A stretch of 64,000 nucleotides of DNA from Sphingomonas sp. PP-CE-1G-424 (GCF_004341085.1 NZ_SLXW01000002.1:930001-994000), one strand, 5' to 3'. Shown: positions 39,712 through 50,309, counted from the stretch's first letter. Notes: generated from the sequence alone by a model not told the origin. Numbers and translations: made by a program.

Positions 39712-39894
39712 ATGGGCGAGTTCACCGACAAGGTCGCAGCAGCAGGCAACAAGGTTGCAGGCAACGTCAAGGAAGCCGTCGGCAAGGCGACCGACAACGA
39801 GAAGCTGGTAGCCGAAGGCGAGGCGCAGCAGGCCAAGGGCACTGCGCAGAACGTCAAGGGCAGCGTCAAAGGCGCACTCGGCGACGACATCTAA
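39712..39894 (+). CDS. CsbD family stress protein
   Basis: A 60-residue hydrophilic, helix-prone protein of the CsbD family. GEFTDKVAAAGNKVAGNVKE and the repeated KGTAQNVKGSVKGAL pattern are typical. CsbD proteins are induced by general stress; their molecular job is unknown. ATG 39712 is preceded by TGGAGG (39701-39706), while GTG 39700 would place the site inside the gene. It has its own EcfG-type promoter and a strong terminator, so it is a monocistronic stress gene. Confidence 0.9.
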   Translation: MGEFTDKVAAAGNKVAGNVKEAVGKATDNEKLVAEGEAQQAKGTAQNVKGSVKGALGDDI

Positions 39895-39918
39895 GCTTCG
39901 GCTTGGTGCAGGAATACA

Positions 39919-39953
39919 GGCCGCTTCGGGAAACCGGAGCGGCCTTTTCTTTG
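39919..39953 (+). terminator. Rho-independent terminator of csbD
   Basis: GGCCGCTTCGG pairs with CCGGAGCGGCC around a GAAA loop and is followed by TTTTCTTT. It starts 25 bases after the csbD stop codon. Confidence 0.9.
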
Positions 39954-39992
39954 GGTGGTCGATTGAGGCTGCACCGCTACCCACAACCACGA

Positions 39993-40098
39993 CCACTCCG
40001 GCAAAGGCCGGGGCCCAAGTGGGGGACGATTCTGATTAAGGGCGCCGCGCCGTTACCTCGGACATGCCAATTGGGCCCCGGCCTTCGCCGGGGTGGTG
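39993..40098. repeat. Palindromic intergenic repeat, GCGAAGGCCGGGGCCCAATTGG family
   Basis: CGGCAAAGGCCGGGGCCCAA and TTGGGCCCCGGCCTTCGCCG bound about 45 variable bases. Other copies are at 42674 and 48044. It lies upstream of the HAD phosphatase gene. Confidence 0.87.
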
Positions 40099-40156
40099 CA
40101 GAGAGCCGAACCAAACCGCCTTGCCCAACCCGCCAAACCCCCTCACGAGCACTCGC

Positions 40157-40810
40157 ATGACTCTCCCCACCCGCAGCTACGCCGCCTTCCTGTTCGATAT
40201 GGACGGCACGATCCTCACCTCGATTGCGTCGGCCGAGCGCACCTGGACCAAATGGGCGATCGCACACGGCCTCGACGCCGCGACGTTCGTGCCGACGATC
40301 CACGGCGTGCAATCCGTAGAGACGGTCCGACGGCTGAACCTCCCCGGCGTCGACCCGGTCGCCGAAGCCGCAGCGATCACCGCGGCCGAGATGCTGGACG
40401 TCGGCGACATCGAACCAATCCCCGGTGCGGCCGCGTTCCTGGCCAGCCTGCCGCCTGAACGCTGGACGATCGTGACGTCCGCCCCGCGCGCGCTCGCCGA
40501 GGTGCGGTTGAAGGCTGCCGGGCTGCCGATGCCTGCCACCATGATCGCCGCCGACGACATTCCGAACGGCAAACCTGCGCCGGACTGCTTCCTGGTCGCG
40601 GCCGAGCGGCTGGGCGTCGCGGCGGCTGATTGCCTGGTGTTCGAGGATGCCGCCGCCGGGATTGCCGCGGGCGAAGCGGCGGGGGCGGATGTTCTCGTGA
40701 TTACGGCCACACACTCGCATGGTGTCGCGACGTCGCATCCTACGATCGTCGATTATCGCCGCGTGGTGGTGGTGACCGGAGCGGACGGGCTTACCTTAAC
40801 CCACGTTTGA
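40157..40810 (+). CDS. HAD-superfamily phosphatase (beta-phosphoglucomutase or sugar-phosphatase-like)
   Basis: A 217-residue cytoplasmic HAD hydrolase. The nucleophile motif is FLFDMDGTIL with D14 and D16; TSAPRA is motif II, the lysine in PNGKPAPDCF is motif III, and VFEDAAAGIAAG carries the motif IV acidic residues. An alpha-helical cap after motif I places it with phosphoglycolate, glycerol or sugar phosphatases; the substrate is undetermined. ATG 40157 has no good ribosome-binding site; the frame extends upstream through a repeat, which I exclude. Confidence 0.85.
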   Translation: MTLPTRSYAAFLFDMDGTILTSIASAERTWTKWAIAHGLDAATFVPTIHGVQSVETVRRLNLPGVDPVAEAAAITAAEMLDVGDIEPIPGAAAFLASLPPERWTIVTSAPRALAEVRLKAAGLPMPATMIAADDIPNGKPAPDCFLVAAERLGVAAADCLVFEDAAAGIAAGEAAGADVLVITATHSHGVATSHPTIVDYRRVVVVTGADGLTLTHV

Positions 40811-40820
40811 TACGCCCCAT

Positions 40821-40905
40821 CCGTCATCCTGACGAAAGTCAAAATCCAGAGTAACAGTCCGCATCGTTCGTGGCTCTGGATCCTGACTTTCGTCAGGATG
40901 ACGGG
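40821..40905. repeat. Palindromic intergenic repeat, CCGTCATCCTGACGAAAGTC family
   Basis: CCGTCATCCTGACGAAAGTC and GACTTTCGTCAGGATGACGG are perfect 20-base arms. It lies between the convergent HAD and formate-THF ligase genes. Same family as 12454 and 22303. Confidence 0.9.
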
Positions 40906-40933
40906 CGTGGGTCAGGAGCGCGGACAGAACGCC

Positions 40934-42604
40934 TCAGAACAGTCCCTCGATCAGCCCTTCGTCGTTCAGGTGGATCGCCTCTGCGGCGGGCACGCGCGGC
41001 AGGCCCGGCATCGTCATGATCTCGCCGCAGATCGCGACGACGAACCCCGCACCCGCCGCAAGGCGGACTTCGCGGACCGGCACGATGTGGCCGGTCGGCG
41101 CGCCCAACAGAGCGGGATCGGTCGAGAAGCTATACTGCGTCTTGGCGAGGCAAACGGGGAGATGCCCATACCCCGCGTCCTCCCAGCGCTTGAGTTGCGC
41201 CAACACGCTCGGCTCGGCGACGGCATGCTCCGCGCGGTAGATCCGCCGCGCGACGGTATCGATCTTGTCGAACAGCGACAGTTCGTCGCCATAGATCGGT
41301 GCGAATCCGCCGCCATGCGTCTCGCAGATCTCGGCGACCGCGTCGGCCAGTTCGACCGCGCCCGCGCCGCCCTCAGCCCAATGCCGGCACAGGATCGCGC
41401 GCGAACCGTGTTGTGCCGCAGCCTCGACGATCGCGGTGATCTCCGCGTCGCCGTCGGTGTAGAAATGGTTGATCGCGACGATCGCGGGGACGCCGAACTG
41501 GCGGATGTTCTCGATGTGACGGACGAGGTTGACCGCGCCCTTGCGGACCGCCTCGACATTCTCGTGCGCGAGGTCGGCCTTGGCCACGCCGCCGTTCATC
41601 TTTAACGCGCGCGCGGTGGCGACGATCACGACCGCGTCGGGCGCGAGACCCGCTTGGCGGCACTTGATGTCGAAGAACTTCTCTGCGCCCAGGTCCGCGC
41701 CGAAGCCGGCTTCGGTGACGACGTAATCGCCGAGCGATAGGGCGGCTCGCGTCGCAATCACCGAGTTGCAACCATGCGCGATGTTGGCGAACGGCCCGCC
41801 GTGGAGGAACGCGGGCGTGCCTTCGAGCGACTGGACGAGGTTGGGCTTGATTGCCTCCGCCAGCAGCACCGCCATCGCGCCGTCGGCCTTGAGGTCGCGC
41901 GCGGTAACGGGCGTGCGGTCGCGCGTGTAGGCAACGACGATATCGCCGAGCCGGCGTTCCATGTCCGCAAGGTCGTTGGCCAAGCACAGAATGGCCATCA
42001 CTTCGGAGGCGACGGTGATGTCGAAGCCCGATTCGCGCGGATAACCGTTAGCGACGCCACCGATCGACTGGACGATATCGCGGAGCGCGCGGTCGTTCAT
42101 GTCGAGCACGCGGCGCCAGACCACGCGGCGGACGTCGATCTGGAGCGCGTTGCCCCAGTGGATGTGGTTGTCGATCATCGCCGCGAGCAGGTTGTGCGCG
42201 GCGGTGATGGCGTGGAAATCGCCGGTGAAATGGAGGTTGATGTCCTCCATCGGCGCGACCTGTGAACGGCCGCCACCGGTCGCTCCGCCCTTGGTGCCGA
42301 AACACGGCCCGAGCGAGGGTTCGCGGAGCGCCAGCACGGCCTTGCGGCCGGTATGGCGGAGTGCGTCGGCAAGGCCGATCGAGGTGGTGGTCTTGCCTTC
42401 GCCCGCCGGAGTCGGGTTGATCGCGGTGACGAGGATCAGCCGGCCTTTTGCGCCGTTTTTACGCGTCTCGAGCCAGTCGAGCGCGATCTTCGCCTTGTAG
42501 CGGCCGTAGGGCTCGATCGCCGCATCGGGGATGCCGAGGCCGTCCGCGATGGCGGCGATGGGGCGCAGCGCGACGCTGCGGGCGATGGCGATATCGGTGT
42601 CCAT
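40934..42604 (-). CDS. fhs: Formate-tetrahydrofolate ligase
   Basis: A 556-residue enzyme that activates formate with ATP to 10-formyl-THF, feeding one-carbon units. The nucleotide loop [10 protein letters not shown] is at 65-74; [20 protein letters not shown] and [12 protein letters not shown] are diagnostic, as is the C-terminal [16 protein letters not shown]. The start ATG 42604 ([10 protein letters not shown]) gives the usual length; the frame is open to 42676. It may supply one-carbon units to the methionine cycle genes in this window, although not linked to them. Monocistronic. Confidence 0.95.
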   Translation of the reverse strand: MDTDIAIARSVALRPIAAIADGLGIPDAAIEPYGRYKAKIALDWLETRKNGAKGRLILVTAINPTPAGEGKTTTSIGLADALRHTGRKAVLALREPSLGPCFGTKGGATGGGRSQVAPMEDINLHFTGDFHAITAAHNLLAAMIDNHIHWGNALQIDVRRVVWRRVLDMNDRALRDIVQSIGGVANGYPRESGFDITVASEVMAILCLANDLADMERRLGDIVVAYTRDRTPVTARDLKADGAMAVLLAEAIKPNLVQSLEGTPAFLHGGPFANIAHGCNSVIATRAALSLGDYVVTEAGFGADLGAEKFFDIKCRQAGLAPDAVVIVATARALKMNGGVAKADLAHENVEAVRKGAVNLVRHIENIRQFGVPAIVAINHFYTDGDAEITAIVEAAAQHGSRAILCRHWAEGGAGAVELADAVAEICETHGGGFAPIYGDELSLFDKIDTVARRIYRAEHAVAEPSVLAQLKRWEDAGYGHLPVCLAKTQYSFSTDPALLGAPTGHIVPVREVRLAAGAGFVVAICGEIMTMPGLPRVPAAEAIHLNDEGLIEGLF

Positions 42605-42953
42605 GCGGGGACGCCTAGCGGGGGATCGGGTGGGTTGCCAGACTTGGGTGTAGAGTACGTCGTGAAACACCTGCACCTCCCCGGCGAAGGCCGGGGTCCA
42701 ATTGGCAAGGCTGATGGGGCAAAGCGCCGCACCTCGTTACTCTGAACTTTCCAATTGGGCCCCGGCCTTCGCCGGGGAGGTGCTGATGGTGTTCATTAAA
42801 CCAAATGTTCAGCGCGCCGCGGCAAAGCCGCCCTTCGACTGCCTGCGAAGGCAGGCAAGCCGCGGCTAAGCCGCGTCGTCGGACGGGGCTTTTGGCCCCG
42901 CCGGCCGGGCGTGATGCCGGGTCCGCGCCGGAGCTTGCGCTCCGGCTTGGGCA
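42605..42953. other. Intergenic region between fhs and aceA
   Basis: No gene is supported. It holds the fhs upstream region, one long palindromic repeat and the stem-loop ladder that follows aceA, listed separately. Confidence 0.7.
42674..42782. repeat. Palindromic intergenic repeat, GCGAAGGCCGGGGTCCAATTGG family
   Basis: CACCTCCCCGGCGAAGGCCG and CGGCCTTCGCCGGGGAGGTG form perfect 20-base outer arms, with CCAATTGG at the inner edges. Same family as 39993 and 48044. Confidence 0.9.
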
Positions 42954-42958
42954 TCACG
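42819..42958. repeat. Ladder of stem-loops at the aceA 3' end
   Basis: Five tight hairpins in a row: GCGGCAAAGCCGC (42819), GCCTGC-GAAG-GCAGGC (42841), CGCGGC-TAA-GCCGCG (42861), GGGGC-TTTTG-GCCCC (42885) and CCGGAGC-TTGC-GCTCCGG (42928). The last is enclosed by CGTGATGCC/GGCATCACG, whose inner arm includes the aceA stop codon. It probably ends or protects the aceA mRNA. Confidence 0.75.
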
Positions 42959-44549
42959 CCGCGAACTGGTTCATCGTATTGTGCGCTCCCCCAGCCTTCA
43001 GCGCAGCCTCGCCCGCGAAATACTCCTTGTGATCGTCGCCAAGATCAGAGCCGGACATGTTCTGGTGCTTGACGCAGGCGATGCCCTCGCGGATTTCCTT
43101 ACGCTGGACGCCCTTCACATAGCCGAGCATGCCGGCGTCGCCGAAATACTCCTTGGCGAGATTATCCGTCGAGAGCGCGGCCGTGTGATAGGTCGGCAGC
43201 GTGATCAGGTGGTGGAAGATGCCCGCCCGCTTGGCCGAATCCGCCTGGAAAGTACGGATGCGTTCGTCTGCTTCGTCGGCGAGCGTGGTGCCGTCGTAAT
43301 CGACACTCATCAGGCGCGCGCGGTCGTAGGCGGAGACGTCCTGACCGGCTTCAGTCCAGGCATCGAACACCTGCTGGCGGAAGTTCAGCGTCCAGTTGAA
43401 GCTCGGCGAGTTGTTGTAGACGAGCTTGGCGTTCGGCACGACTGCGCGGATGCGGTCGACCATGCCGGCGATCTGTTCGATATGCGGCTTCTCCGTCTCG
43501 ATCCAGAGCAGGTCGGCGCCGTTCTGTAGCGACGCGATGCAGTCCATCACGCAGCGATCTTCGCCCGAGCCGGCGCGGAACTGGAACAGGTTCGAGGGCA
43601 GGCGCTTCGGGCGGAGCAGCTTGCCGTCGCGGTTGAGGATGACGTCGCCGTTCTGCGCGGTCGCCGGGTCGATCTCCTCGCAATCCAGGTACGAGTTATA
43701 CTGGTCGCCGAGGTCGCCCGCTTCCTTGCTGACGGCGATCTGCTTGGTCAGGCCGGCGCCGAGCGAGTCGGTGCGCGTGACGATGATGCCGTCCTCGACG
43801 CCGAGTTCGAGGAACGCGTAGCGGCACGCGCGGACCTTCGCGAGGAAGTCCTCGTGCGGCACGGTGACCTTGCCGTCCTGGTGTCCGCACTGCTTCTCGT
43901 CGCTGACCTGGTTCTCGATCTGGAGCGCGCACGCCCCCGCCTCGATCATCTTCCGCGCGAGCAAATAGGTCGCTTCCGCGTTGCCGAAGCCCGCGTCGAT
44001 GTCGGCGATGATCGGCACGACGTGCGTCTGGTGGTTTTCCATCGCGTTGAGCAGGCGCTGTTCCTCGATCGCGTTGCCCGCGGCGCGCGCGGCATCGACC
44101 TCGCGGAACATCATGCCGAGCTCGCGCGCATCGGCCTGGCGGAGGAAGGTGTAGAGTTCCTCGATCAGCGCGGGGACGCTGGTCTTCTCGTGCATCGACT
44201 GGTCGGGCAGCGGACCGAATTCGCTCCGCATCGCTGCGACCATCCAGCCCGAGAGGTACAGATACCGGCGATCGGTCGTGCCGAAATGCTTCTTGATGCT
44301 GATCATCTTCTGCTGCGCGATGAACCCGTGCCAGCAGCCGAGCGACTGCGTGTAGTGCGCCGGGTCCGCGTCGTAGGCGGCCATGTCCTTGCGCATGATC
44401 GCCGCAGTGTAGCGCGCGATGTCGAGGCCGGTGGTGAACCGGTTCTGGAGCCGCATCCGCGCGACGGACTCGGGCGAGATCGCGTCCCACGTGCCGTTCT
44501 GGTCGGCGATGAGGTTGGTCAACTGGGCGATGTGAGTCTGGTAGGTCAC
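42954..44549 (-). CDS. aceA: Isocitrate lyase
   Basis: A 531-residue glyoxylate-cycle enzyme that splits isocitrate into glyoxylate and succinate, needed for growth on acetate and fatty acids. The active-site motif is KQCGH with C221 (bases of the usual KKCGH vary in this longer subfamily). PIIADIDAGFGN (179-190) and the later ETEKPHIEQI are also conserved. The start is GTG 44549, preceded by GAAGGA; the frame runs to 44612. No malate synthase is adjacent. The ScfR/RamB-like regulator at 12991 could control it, by analogy with RamB. Confidence 0.95.
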   Translation of the reverse strand: MTYQTHIAQLTNLIADQNGTWDAISPESVARMRLQNRFTTGLDIARYTAAIMRKDMAAYDADPAHYTQSLGCWHGFIAQQKMISIKKHFGTTDRRYLYLSGWMVAAMRSEFGPLPDQSMHEKTSVPALIEELYTFLRQADARELGMMFREVDAARAAGNAIEEQRLLNAMENHQTHVVPIIADIDAGFGNAEATYLLARKMIEAGACALQIENQVSDEKQCGHQDGKVTVPHEDFLAKVRACRYAFLELGVEDGIIVTRTDSLGAGLTKQIAVSKEAGDLGDQYNSYLDCEEIDPATAQNGDVILNRDGKLLRPKRLPSNLFQFRAGSGEDRCVMDCIASLQNGADLLWIETEKPHIEQIAGMVDRIRAVVPNAKLVYNNSPSFNWTLNFRQQVFDAWTEAGQDVSAYDRARLMSVDYDGTTLADEADERIRTFQADSAKRAGIFHHLITLPTYHTAALSTDNLAKEYFGDAGMLGYVKGVQRKEIREGIACVKHQNMSGSDLGDDHKEYFAGEAALKAGGAHNTMNQFAA

Positions 44550-44690
44550 GGGCGATCCTTCGCTGCTGCGTTGATCGTCGTGTACGGTTGTTGACAGGAT
44601 TTGACCGGGCAATACGGCGCGGCGACGGGTGTTGGTGTCGGTTGCGCTCGTTCGCCCTCTGTAGGGTTGTGAAGAACGTTACAGGGCCGC

Positions 44691-44785
44691 CCGTCATGCC
44701 GGGCTCGTCCGGCATCCACCGTTCCCCACGCTCGCCAATGATAAGCGCGCGGAACGGTGGATGCCGGAACAGGTCCGGGGTGACG
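44691..44785. repeat. Palindromic intergenic repeat, CGTCATGCCGGGCTCGTCCGG family
   Basis: CCGGCATCCACCGTTCC pairs with GGAACGGTGGATGCCGG, flanked by CGTCATGCCGGG and the imperfect TCCGGGGTGACG. It lies between the hybrid kinase stop and the aceA promoter region. Confidence 0.85.
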
Positions 44786-44794
44786 AAGGATGCG

Positions 44795-47700
44795 TCAGTC
44801 GGCTTTGGTAACCCGGTCGGAGTTGGCTGGCGACGTGAGAGGATCGGCCAATGCCGTTTCGCCGAGCGATGCCAGCACAGCCGCGGCCAGTGCGTCGAGC
44901 CCGTACGGCTTCTCCAGCATGATCGCATCGGTCTCGTCTGCAACCGAAGCCGTATCTCCGGTCGCGAAGACGATGCCCACGCCGGGCCGCAACGTCCGCG
45001 CCGTCCGCGCAAAGTCCGGCCCGGACACGCCGGGCAGATTCACGTCGGTCACCAGCGCGTCGATCGGCACGGTCTGGAGTGCGGTCATCGCGTCCTCCGC
45101 GCTTGCCGCATCGACGACGACGAAACCGCTGCCCTGCAACATCTCGGCGGTGTTGGCGCGGATCAGCGCATCGTCCTCGACCAGCAGTACGGTGCGGCGG
45201 GCGGGCGTGTCGAGGCGGCGGTCCGCGTCGATCCGGGAGTCGCGCGCGGCCTTGGCCGCCGGGCTACCCGAACGCTGGCGGTTGGCGAGCACCTGGCGGA
45301 ATTTCCGCGCGAGCGCCTCGCGCGTGTACGGCTTCGATAGCAGGTCGACACCCGCATCGAGCTTGCCGCCATGGACGATCGAGTTCTCGGTATAGCCTGA
45401 GGTGAACAGTACCGCGAGATCGGGCAGGCGTTCCTTCGCTTTCCGTGCGAGTTCGGGACTCTTCAGCGTACCGGGCATCACGACGTCCGTGAACAGGATG
45501 TCGATCGGCACGCCGCTCTCGACCACATTGAGCGCGCTGGCCGCGTCGACGGCCTTCAAGACGCTGTAGCCGAGATCGGTGAGCAATTCGACGACGGTAC
45601 CCCGAACCTCGTCGTCGTCCTCGACCACAAGCACGGTCTCGGTGCCGCCACAGATCGGGCTCGCATCCGCGACGACTTCGACGTCCTCGCTTTCCATCGC
45701 GCGCGGCAGATAGAGCTTGATCGTCGTGCCTTCGCCGACCTCGGAATAGATCTTCACATGGCCGCCGGACTGTTTGACGAAGCCGTAGACCATCGACAGG
45801 CCAAGGCCCGATCCCTTGCCTTCGCTCTTGGTCGAGAAGAACGGTTCGAAGACCTTCTCGATGATCTCGGGAGTCATGCCGGTGCCGGTGTCGGACACGG
45901 CGAGCATCACATATTGTCCGGCCTCGACCTCGTCATGACCCTGTGCATAGGCGTCGTCGAGGTGCGCATTGCCGAGTTCGATGGTGAGCTTGCCCTGGCC
46001 CTCCATCGCGTCGCGCGCGTTGATCGCGAGGTTGAGCAGCGCGTTCTCGATCTGCGCGGGGTCGATGAAGGTGTTCCACAGGCCACCACCGACAACGGTC
46101 TCGATCTCGATGCCTTCGCCTATCGCGCGGCGCAGCATGTCGTCCATCCCGCGCACGAACCGCGTGACGTTGACGACCTTCGGCTCGAGCGCCTGGCGGC
46201 GGCCGAAGGCTAGCAGTTGGGCTGCGAGCTTCGACCCGCGCGAGACGCCGGCCATCGCGTTTTCGACCCAGCGCTCGGCGCGCGCATTGCCCGCAAGGTT
46301 CTTGCCGAGCAGCTGGAGATTGCCCGAGACGACCTGGAGCAAATTGTTGAAGTCATGCGCGACGCCGCCGGTGAGCTTGCCGACGGTTTCCATCTTCTGC
46401 GACTGGGCCAGCTTGGCTTCCGCCTGGCGGCGTTCGTCGATTTCGCGGATGACGCGTGCTTCGAGCGTCTCGTTGAGCTGCCGGAGCTGGTCCTCGGCGC
46501 GTTCGCGGTGACGGACTTGCCGCGCGAGCGCCTCGGCCTGTTCGCGCAACGCGGCTTCGGCGGCGCGCTGGTGCGTGATGTCGGTATGGACGCCGACCCA
46601 TTCGCGGACCTCGCCGGCCTCGTCGAGGATCGGCAAGCCACGGACGGCAAACGTGCGCCATGTGCCGCAGTGGCGGCGGACGCGGTGTTCGAACACGAAC
46701 ATCGACTTGCTGAGGACAGCGGCGGTCCAGGCCTTGATCGTCGAGGCGACGTCGTCGGGGTGGATCGCGTCGGCCCAGCCGAAATTCTGGTATTCGTCGA
46801 TCGACTGGCCGGTGAGCGCGGCCCAACCGGGCTGTTCGCCGATCATCCGGCCGTCCGGGCTGTTGGTCCAGAGCACGCCGTGGACCGCGTCCATCGCGGT
46901 GCGGAAGCGGCCGTTGCTGATGCCGACCGCGGCCTCGCGTTCGGCGCGCTCCTCGACGTCGATGCCGAGAATGTAGATGCCGGGGATCGAGCCATCTGCT
47001 GCGACATGCGGCACGTAGCGGAATTCGGACCGGCGCGGGCGGCCGTCGAGATGGGGGAAGATCGCTTCGGTGGTGAAGCTCTCGCCGGCAAACGCGCGAT
47101 CGAACGATGGGCGGCGATCCTCGTAGGCCGCTTCGCCGAGGACCTCACGAACCGGTTTGCCGATCATCGCCTCGGGATCGATCCCGAGCCATTCGTCATA
47201 TTGCGCGTTGGCGAGACGATAGACATGGTCGCGGTCGACGTACGAGATGAGCATCGGCACGGCGTCGGTGACGCGGCGCAGTTCGGCCTCGCTGGCGGCG
47301 AGGCGGTGTTCGGCCTCGGCCCGGCCGGTGTTGTCGACCATCGTGCACAGCACGCCGCCGACGGTGGTCGCAGCGGTGCCACCAGTGGGGCCGTCGGCGC
47401 AGTAGACGGGCGTGTAGAACAGATCGAGCGTCAGCGTCTCGGGGCCGTCGGCGCGCTGGAACAGGATCGGCTGATCGCGGTACGCCACGATCTCGCCGCG
47501 CAGGCCTGCATCGAGGACGGCGCGGTTCCAGTCCCAGACTTCGGGGAACGCGGTCGCGACCGGGCTGCCGAGCGCGGCGGGGTGGCGGTCGCCCGCGACG
47601 GCACGATAGCTGTCGTTGTAGAGCATGATGTGCTCAGGCCCCCACATCACGACCTTGGCGACCGGCGAGTTGAGGATGTTGGCGAGCGTGACGCGCAACT

Positions 47701-47962
47701 CGGCGGGCCACGAGTCGATCGGGCCGAGCGACGTCGCGCTCCAATCGCGCTGGCGCACCAGCATGCCGCATTCGCCGCCGCCGATCAGGATTTCGGCAGG
47801 ACTTGGCGGGGCGTCGCGCTCACGCATCCGTTCGAGCGCGGTACGGACGATCGCGGTGGCATCGCCATGCCTTGCGGCGGCGAGGTCGTCGATGTAGCTG
47901 CCGAGGTCGGAGGGCAGGATAACGGTGCGCGACGAGACTTGCGACGAGTCTGGAGTTGTCAT
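44795..47962 (-). CDS. Hybrid histidine kinase with N-terminal ribbon-helix-helix-like segment
   Basis: A soluble 1055-residue signalling protein. Residues about 12-50 ([20 protein letters not shown], then [15 protein letters not shown]) resemble the ParD/CopG ribbon-helix-helix fold. Then come an N-terminal sensing region typical of PAS kinases (about 65-215), two PAS domains (about 225-340 and 350-465), a coiled coil (about 465-525), a HisKA domain with H536 (GGVAHDFNN), an ATPase domain (about 630-755), and two receiver domains, each with an acidic pair, TDVVMPG or TDVNLPG and a lysine (SKPYT, EKPYG). No membrane helix. Phosphate probably flows to a separate partner. The antitoxin-like start is unusual for a kinase. 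Confidence 0.9.
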   Translation of the reverse strand: MTTPDSSQVSSRTVILPSDLGSYIDDLAAARHGDATAIVRTALERMRERDAPPSPAEILIGGGECGMLVRQRDWSATSLGPIDSWPAELRVTLANILNSPVAKVVMWGPEHIMLYNDSYRAVAGDRHPAALGSPVATAFPEVWDWNRAVLDAGLRGEIVAYRDQPILFQRADGPETLTLDLFYTPVYCADGPTGGTAATTVGGVLCTMVDNTGRAEAEHRLAASEAELRRVTDAVPMLISYVDRDHVYRLANAQYDEWLGIDPEAMIGKPVREVLGEAAYEDRRPSFDRAFAGESFTTEAIFPHLDGRPRRSEFRYVPHVAADGSIPGIYILGIDVEERAEREAAVGISNGRFRTAMDAVHGVLWTNSPDGRMIGEQPGWAALTGQSIDEYQNFGWADAIHPDDVASTIKAWTAAVLSKSMFVFEHRVRRHCGTWRTFAVRGLPILDEAGEVREWVGVHTDITHQRAAEAALREQAEALARQVRHRERAEDQLRQLNETLEARVIREIDERRQAEAKLAQSQKMETVGKLTGGVAHDFNNLLQVVSGNLQLLGKNLAGNARAERWVENAMAGVSRGSKLAAQLLAFGRRQALEPKVVNVTRFVRGMDDMLRRAIGEGIEIETVVGGGLWNTFIDPAQIENALLNLAINARDAMEGQGKLTIELGNAHLDDAYAQGHDEVEAGQYVMLAVSDTGTGMTPEIIEKVFEPFFSTKSEGKGSGLGLSMVYGFVKQSGGHVKIYSEVGEGTTIKLYLPRAMESEDVEVVADASPICGGTETVLVVEDDDEVRGTVVELLTDLGYSVLKAVDAASALNVVESGVPIDILFTDVVMPGTLKSPELARKAKERLPDLAVLFTSGYTENSIVHGGKLDAGVDLLSKPYTREALARKFRQVLANRQRSGSPAAKAARDSRIDADRRLDTPARRTVLLVEDDALIRANTAEMLQGSGFVVVDAASAEDAMTALQTVPIDALVTDVNLPGVSGPDFARTARTLRPGVGIVFATGDTASVADETDAIMLEKPYGLDALAAAVLASLGETALADPLTSPANSDRVTKAD

Positions 47963-48043
47963 GCCGGACTAGTGGGTTTGTGGCGCACGCGTGTCAATAA
48001 ATACGGATGGTTAGCGTGACGGAGAGGATGCATCCCCCTGACG

Positions 48044-48148
48044 CCACCCCGGCGTAGGCCGGGGCCCAATTGGAAAGGTGGGAATAACGAAGGACGGCTT
48101 TCCGTTCAGCGACGTCCCCCAATTGGGCCCCGGCCTTCGCCGGGGTGG
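48044..48148. repeat. Palindromic intergenic repeat, GGCCGGGGCCCAATTGG family
   Basis: CCACCCCGGCGTAGGCCGGG and CCCGGCCTTCGCCGGGGTGG are the outer arms, with CCCAATTGG at both inner edges. Same family as 39993 and 42674. Confidence 0.88.
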
Positions 48149-48203
48149 TGCGCGATTCAAGGTGCGCGGCGCTTAGCGGCTCACACTTAACGGAGCTACA
48201 CAT

Positions 48204-48256
48204 GTTTCCCCGCGAAGGCGGGGACCCAGTCTGGGCTCCCGCCTTCGCGGGAGAAC
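48204..48256. repeat. Palindromic repeat, CCCGCGAAGGCGGG family
   Basis: GTTTCCCCGCGAAGGCGGGG and TCCCGCCTTCGCGGGAGAAC around a CCAGTCTGGG centre. It is nearly the reverse complement of the element at 32787. Confidence 0.88.
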
Positions 48257-48306
48257 AAGGGGGCGGGGGCTGTCAGCCGATACCCCCGCCATCTTTCACG
48301 TCTGGG

Positions 48307-49860
48307 TCAGCCCTCGGTGCGCGGCAGGCCGAGCGGGTTGCCGTGCTTGACCGCCTTGGGCAGCAGTGCATCCGGCAGGTCCTGATAGCAGACCGGGCGC
48401 AGGAAGCGCTCGATCGCCGCGGTGCCGACCGAGGTCGTGCGCGGGTCCGACGTTGCCGGGAACGGCCCGCCATGGACCATCGCCGGCGCGACCTCGACAC
48501 CCGTCGGCCAGCCGTTGGCGAGGATACGCCCGGCCTTGCGTTCGAGCGTCGGCACGAGCGCAGCGGCGTCGGCATAATCGCCTTCATCGATCTGGAGCGT
48601 GATCGTCAGCTGGCCCTCGATCTTTTCGAGCACGCTGTGGACCTCGGCGAGGTCGGTGCAGCGGACGATGATCGAAGCCGCCCCGAACACTTCGTGCGAC
48701 AGCGCCGGATCGGCGACGAACGCCTTGCCGGTGGTCGAGAACAACGCCGCACGACCGCGGTTCGCACCCTCGGCCTCGGTGCCGCGCGCGAGCGTCTCGA
48801 CCGCGTCGTGACCGGCAAGCGCGGCGACGCCCTTGTCGTAGCTGGCGTGGATGCCGGGAGTCAGCATGACCTGTGGCGCAGCTTCGCCAAGCGCAGCGGC
48901 GGCGGCTTCGACGAAGGTGTCGAGGTCAGGACCATCGACCGCGACGACGATGCCGGGGTTGGTGCAGAACTGGCCCGAGCCCATCGTCAGCGATCCGACA
49001 TAGGCCTTGCCGAGCGCTTCGCCGCGCGCGGCGAGCGCCGCCGGGAACAGGATGACCGGGTTGATGCTGCTCATCTCGGCATAGACCGGGATCGGCTCGG
49101 GACGCGTCGCGGCGAGCGCGACCAATGCGAGGCCACCGCCACGCGAACCGGTGAAGCCGACCGCCTTGATCCGCGCGTCCTTGACCAGCGCGGCGCCGAG
49201 TTCGTTCGCCGGACCCTGGACCAGCGAGAACACGCCTTCGGGCAGGCCGCACTTGGCGACCGCGGCCTGGATCGCCTTGCCGACCATCACCGACGTGCCG
49301 GGATGCGCGGGGTGGCCCTTGACGACGACTGGGCAACCGGCAGCGAGTGCCGAAGCAGTGTCGCCGCCTGCGACCGAGAAGGCGAGCGGGAAGTTCGACG
49401 CGCCGAACACCGCGACCGGGCCGACCGCGATGCGGCGCTGGCGCAGATCGGAGCGCGGCATCGGCTTGCGGTCGGGCTGCGCCTGGTCGATCACGACCGA
49501 GGCCCAGGTGCCGGCGCGGAGATGCTTGGCGAACAGGCGGAGCTGGCCGGTGGTGCGACCGCGCTCACCCTCTAGGCGAGGCCGGGGCAGGCCGCTCTCC
49601 TGGATCGCGCGCGCGACGAGCGGCTCGTGGATCGCCTCGATCTCGTCGGCGATCGTCTCGAGAAATGTCGCGCGAGCTTCGGGGTCGATCTCGCGGAAAA
49701 TGTCGAAGGCGGCCTCGGCGAGCTTGCAGGCTTCGGCGACGTCCGCCTCGCTCGACACGGCGAAGGCGGGCTCGATCTTCGCGTCGGTCGACGGGTCGAT
49801 CGCTAGGAAGGTGACGTCGCTGCTTACGGCGCGCGCGCCGATCGGGAAGGTGCCGTCCAT
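48307..49860 (-). CDS. Alpha-ketoglutarate semialdehyde (2,5-dioxovalerate) dehydrogenase
   Basis: A 517-residue ALDH-superfamily enzyme that oxidises 2,5-dioxopentanoate to 2-oxoglutarate, the last step of the Weimberg pathway. The catalytic cysteine is in [10 protein letters not shown], the base glutamate in [10 protein letters not shown], and [14 protein letters not shown] is the cofactor strand. These features match the NADP-dependent KGSADH branch rather than ordinary ALDH. ATG 49860 follows GGAGA at good distance. It is divergent from xylD over 449 bases, which supports the pathway role. In Caulobacter the functional counterpart is XylA, of a different subfamily, so I leave the symbol blank. 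Confidence 0.88.
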   Translation of the reverse strand: MDGTFPIGARAVSSDVTFLAIDPSTDAKIEPAFAVSSEADVAEACKLAEAAFDIFREIDPEARATFLETIADEIEAIHEPLVARAIQESGLPRPRLEGERGRTTGQLRLFAKHLRAGTWASVVIDQAQPDRKPMPRSDLRQRRIAVGPVAVFGASNFPLAFSVAGGDTASALAAGCPVVVKGHPAHPGTSVMVGKAIQAAVAKCGLPEGVFSLVQGPANELGAALVKDARIKAVGFTGSRGGGLALVALAATRPEPIPVYAEMSSINPVILFPAALAARGEALGKAYVGSLTMGSGQFCTNPGIVVAVDGPDLDTFVEAAAAALGEAAPQVMLTPGIHASYDKGVAALAGHDAVETLARGTEAEGANRGRAALFSTTGKAFVADPALSHEVFGAASIIVRCTDLAEVHSVLEKIEGQLTITLQIDEGDYADAAALVPTLERKAGRILANGWPTGVEVAPAMVHGGPFPATSDPRTTSVGTAAIERFLRPVCYQDLPDALLPKAVKHGNPLGLPRTEG

Positions 49861-50309
49861 TTCAATTCTCCAGGTCGGTCGTGACGCGCATCGGCCGCGT
49901 CGCGACATTTTGGTAGCGGATCGCTTGGTGTCGCAGGCGAAATAAGGGTGTGACCGATAACACGCAAGCCAAGGACTGCCGGCGGGGTACGCGATTGCGG
50001 CACGATACGCGGGGCAAACCTAAGATCCGACGTATCCCGGTTACTCCTGCATAACAGTTAGTCGTCGTATCGGCTCACGGCGAATGGCGTTTCGCAGATC
50101 GTTGCCAACATGCCTGCAATGGGCATCGGGCGCGTGCGGTGCGCGCGGAGGAGCGGGGCGGACGCTGTGTGCTGCCCGACAAATATCTGGTATGCGATCA
50201 ATCGGATGCCGCACCGGGGCGGCGTTTGCGCGGGTGCGTCCACGCTTGACCGCAAGGCGGCCGCCGCGGTAGCGCTCCCATCTAAGAATGGCGTTCAGGA
50301 GAGTTTGCA
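49861..50309. other. Divergent promoter region of the semialdehyde dehydrogenase and xylD
   Basis: A 449-base gap without a supported gene. It must contain both promoters. A LacI-type operator candidate is at 49949; the stretch from 50070 to 50290 shows only short antisense frames. The length leaves room for a small RNA, but nothing specific is visible. Confidence 0.6.
49949..49962. promoter_or_regulatory. Candidate LacI-family operator
   Basis: TGTGACCGATAACA is a 5-of-7 palindrome with the central CG of LacI-family sites. It shares 9 of 14 positions with CGGTAACGCTAACA in front of xylX (54993-55006), suggesting one regulator for both arms of the xylose cluster. Confidence 0.45.

Larger units (their letters stand above)
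47963..48306. other. Intergenic region between the hybrid kinase and the semialdehyde dehydrogenase
   Basis: No gene is supported. It contains two palindromic repeats and must hold the promoter of the hybrid kinase near 47963-48040. Confidence 0.65.
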
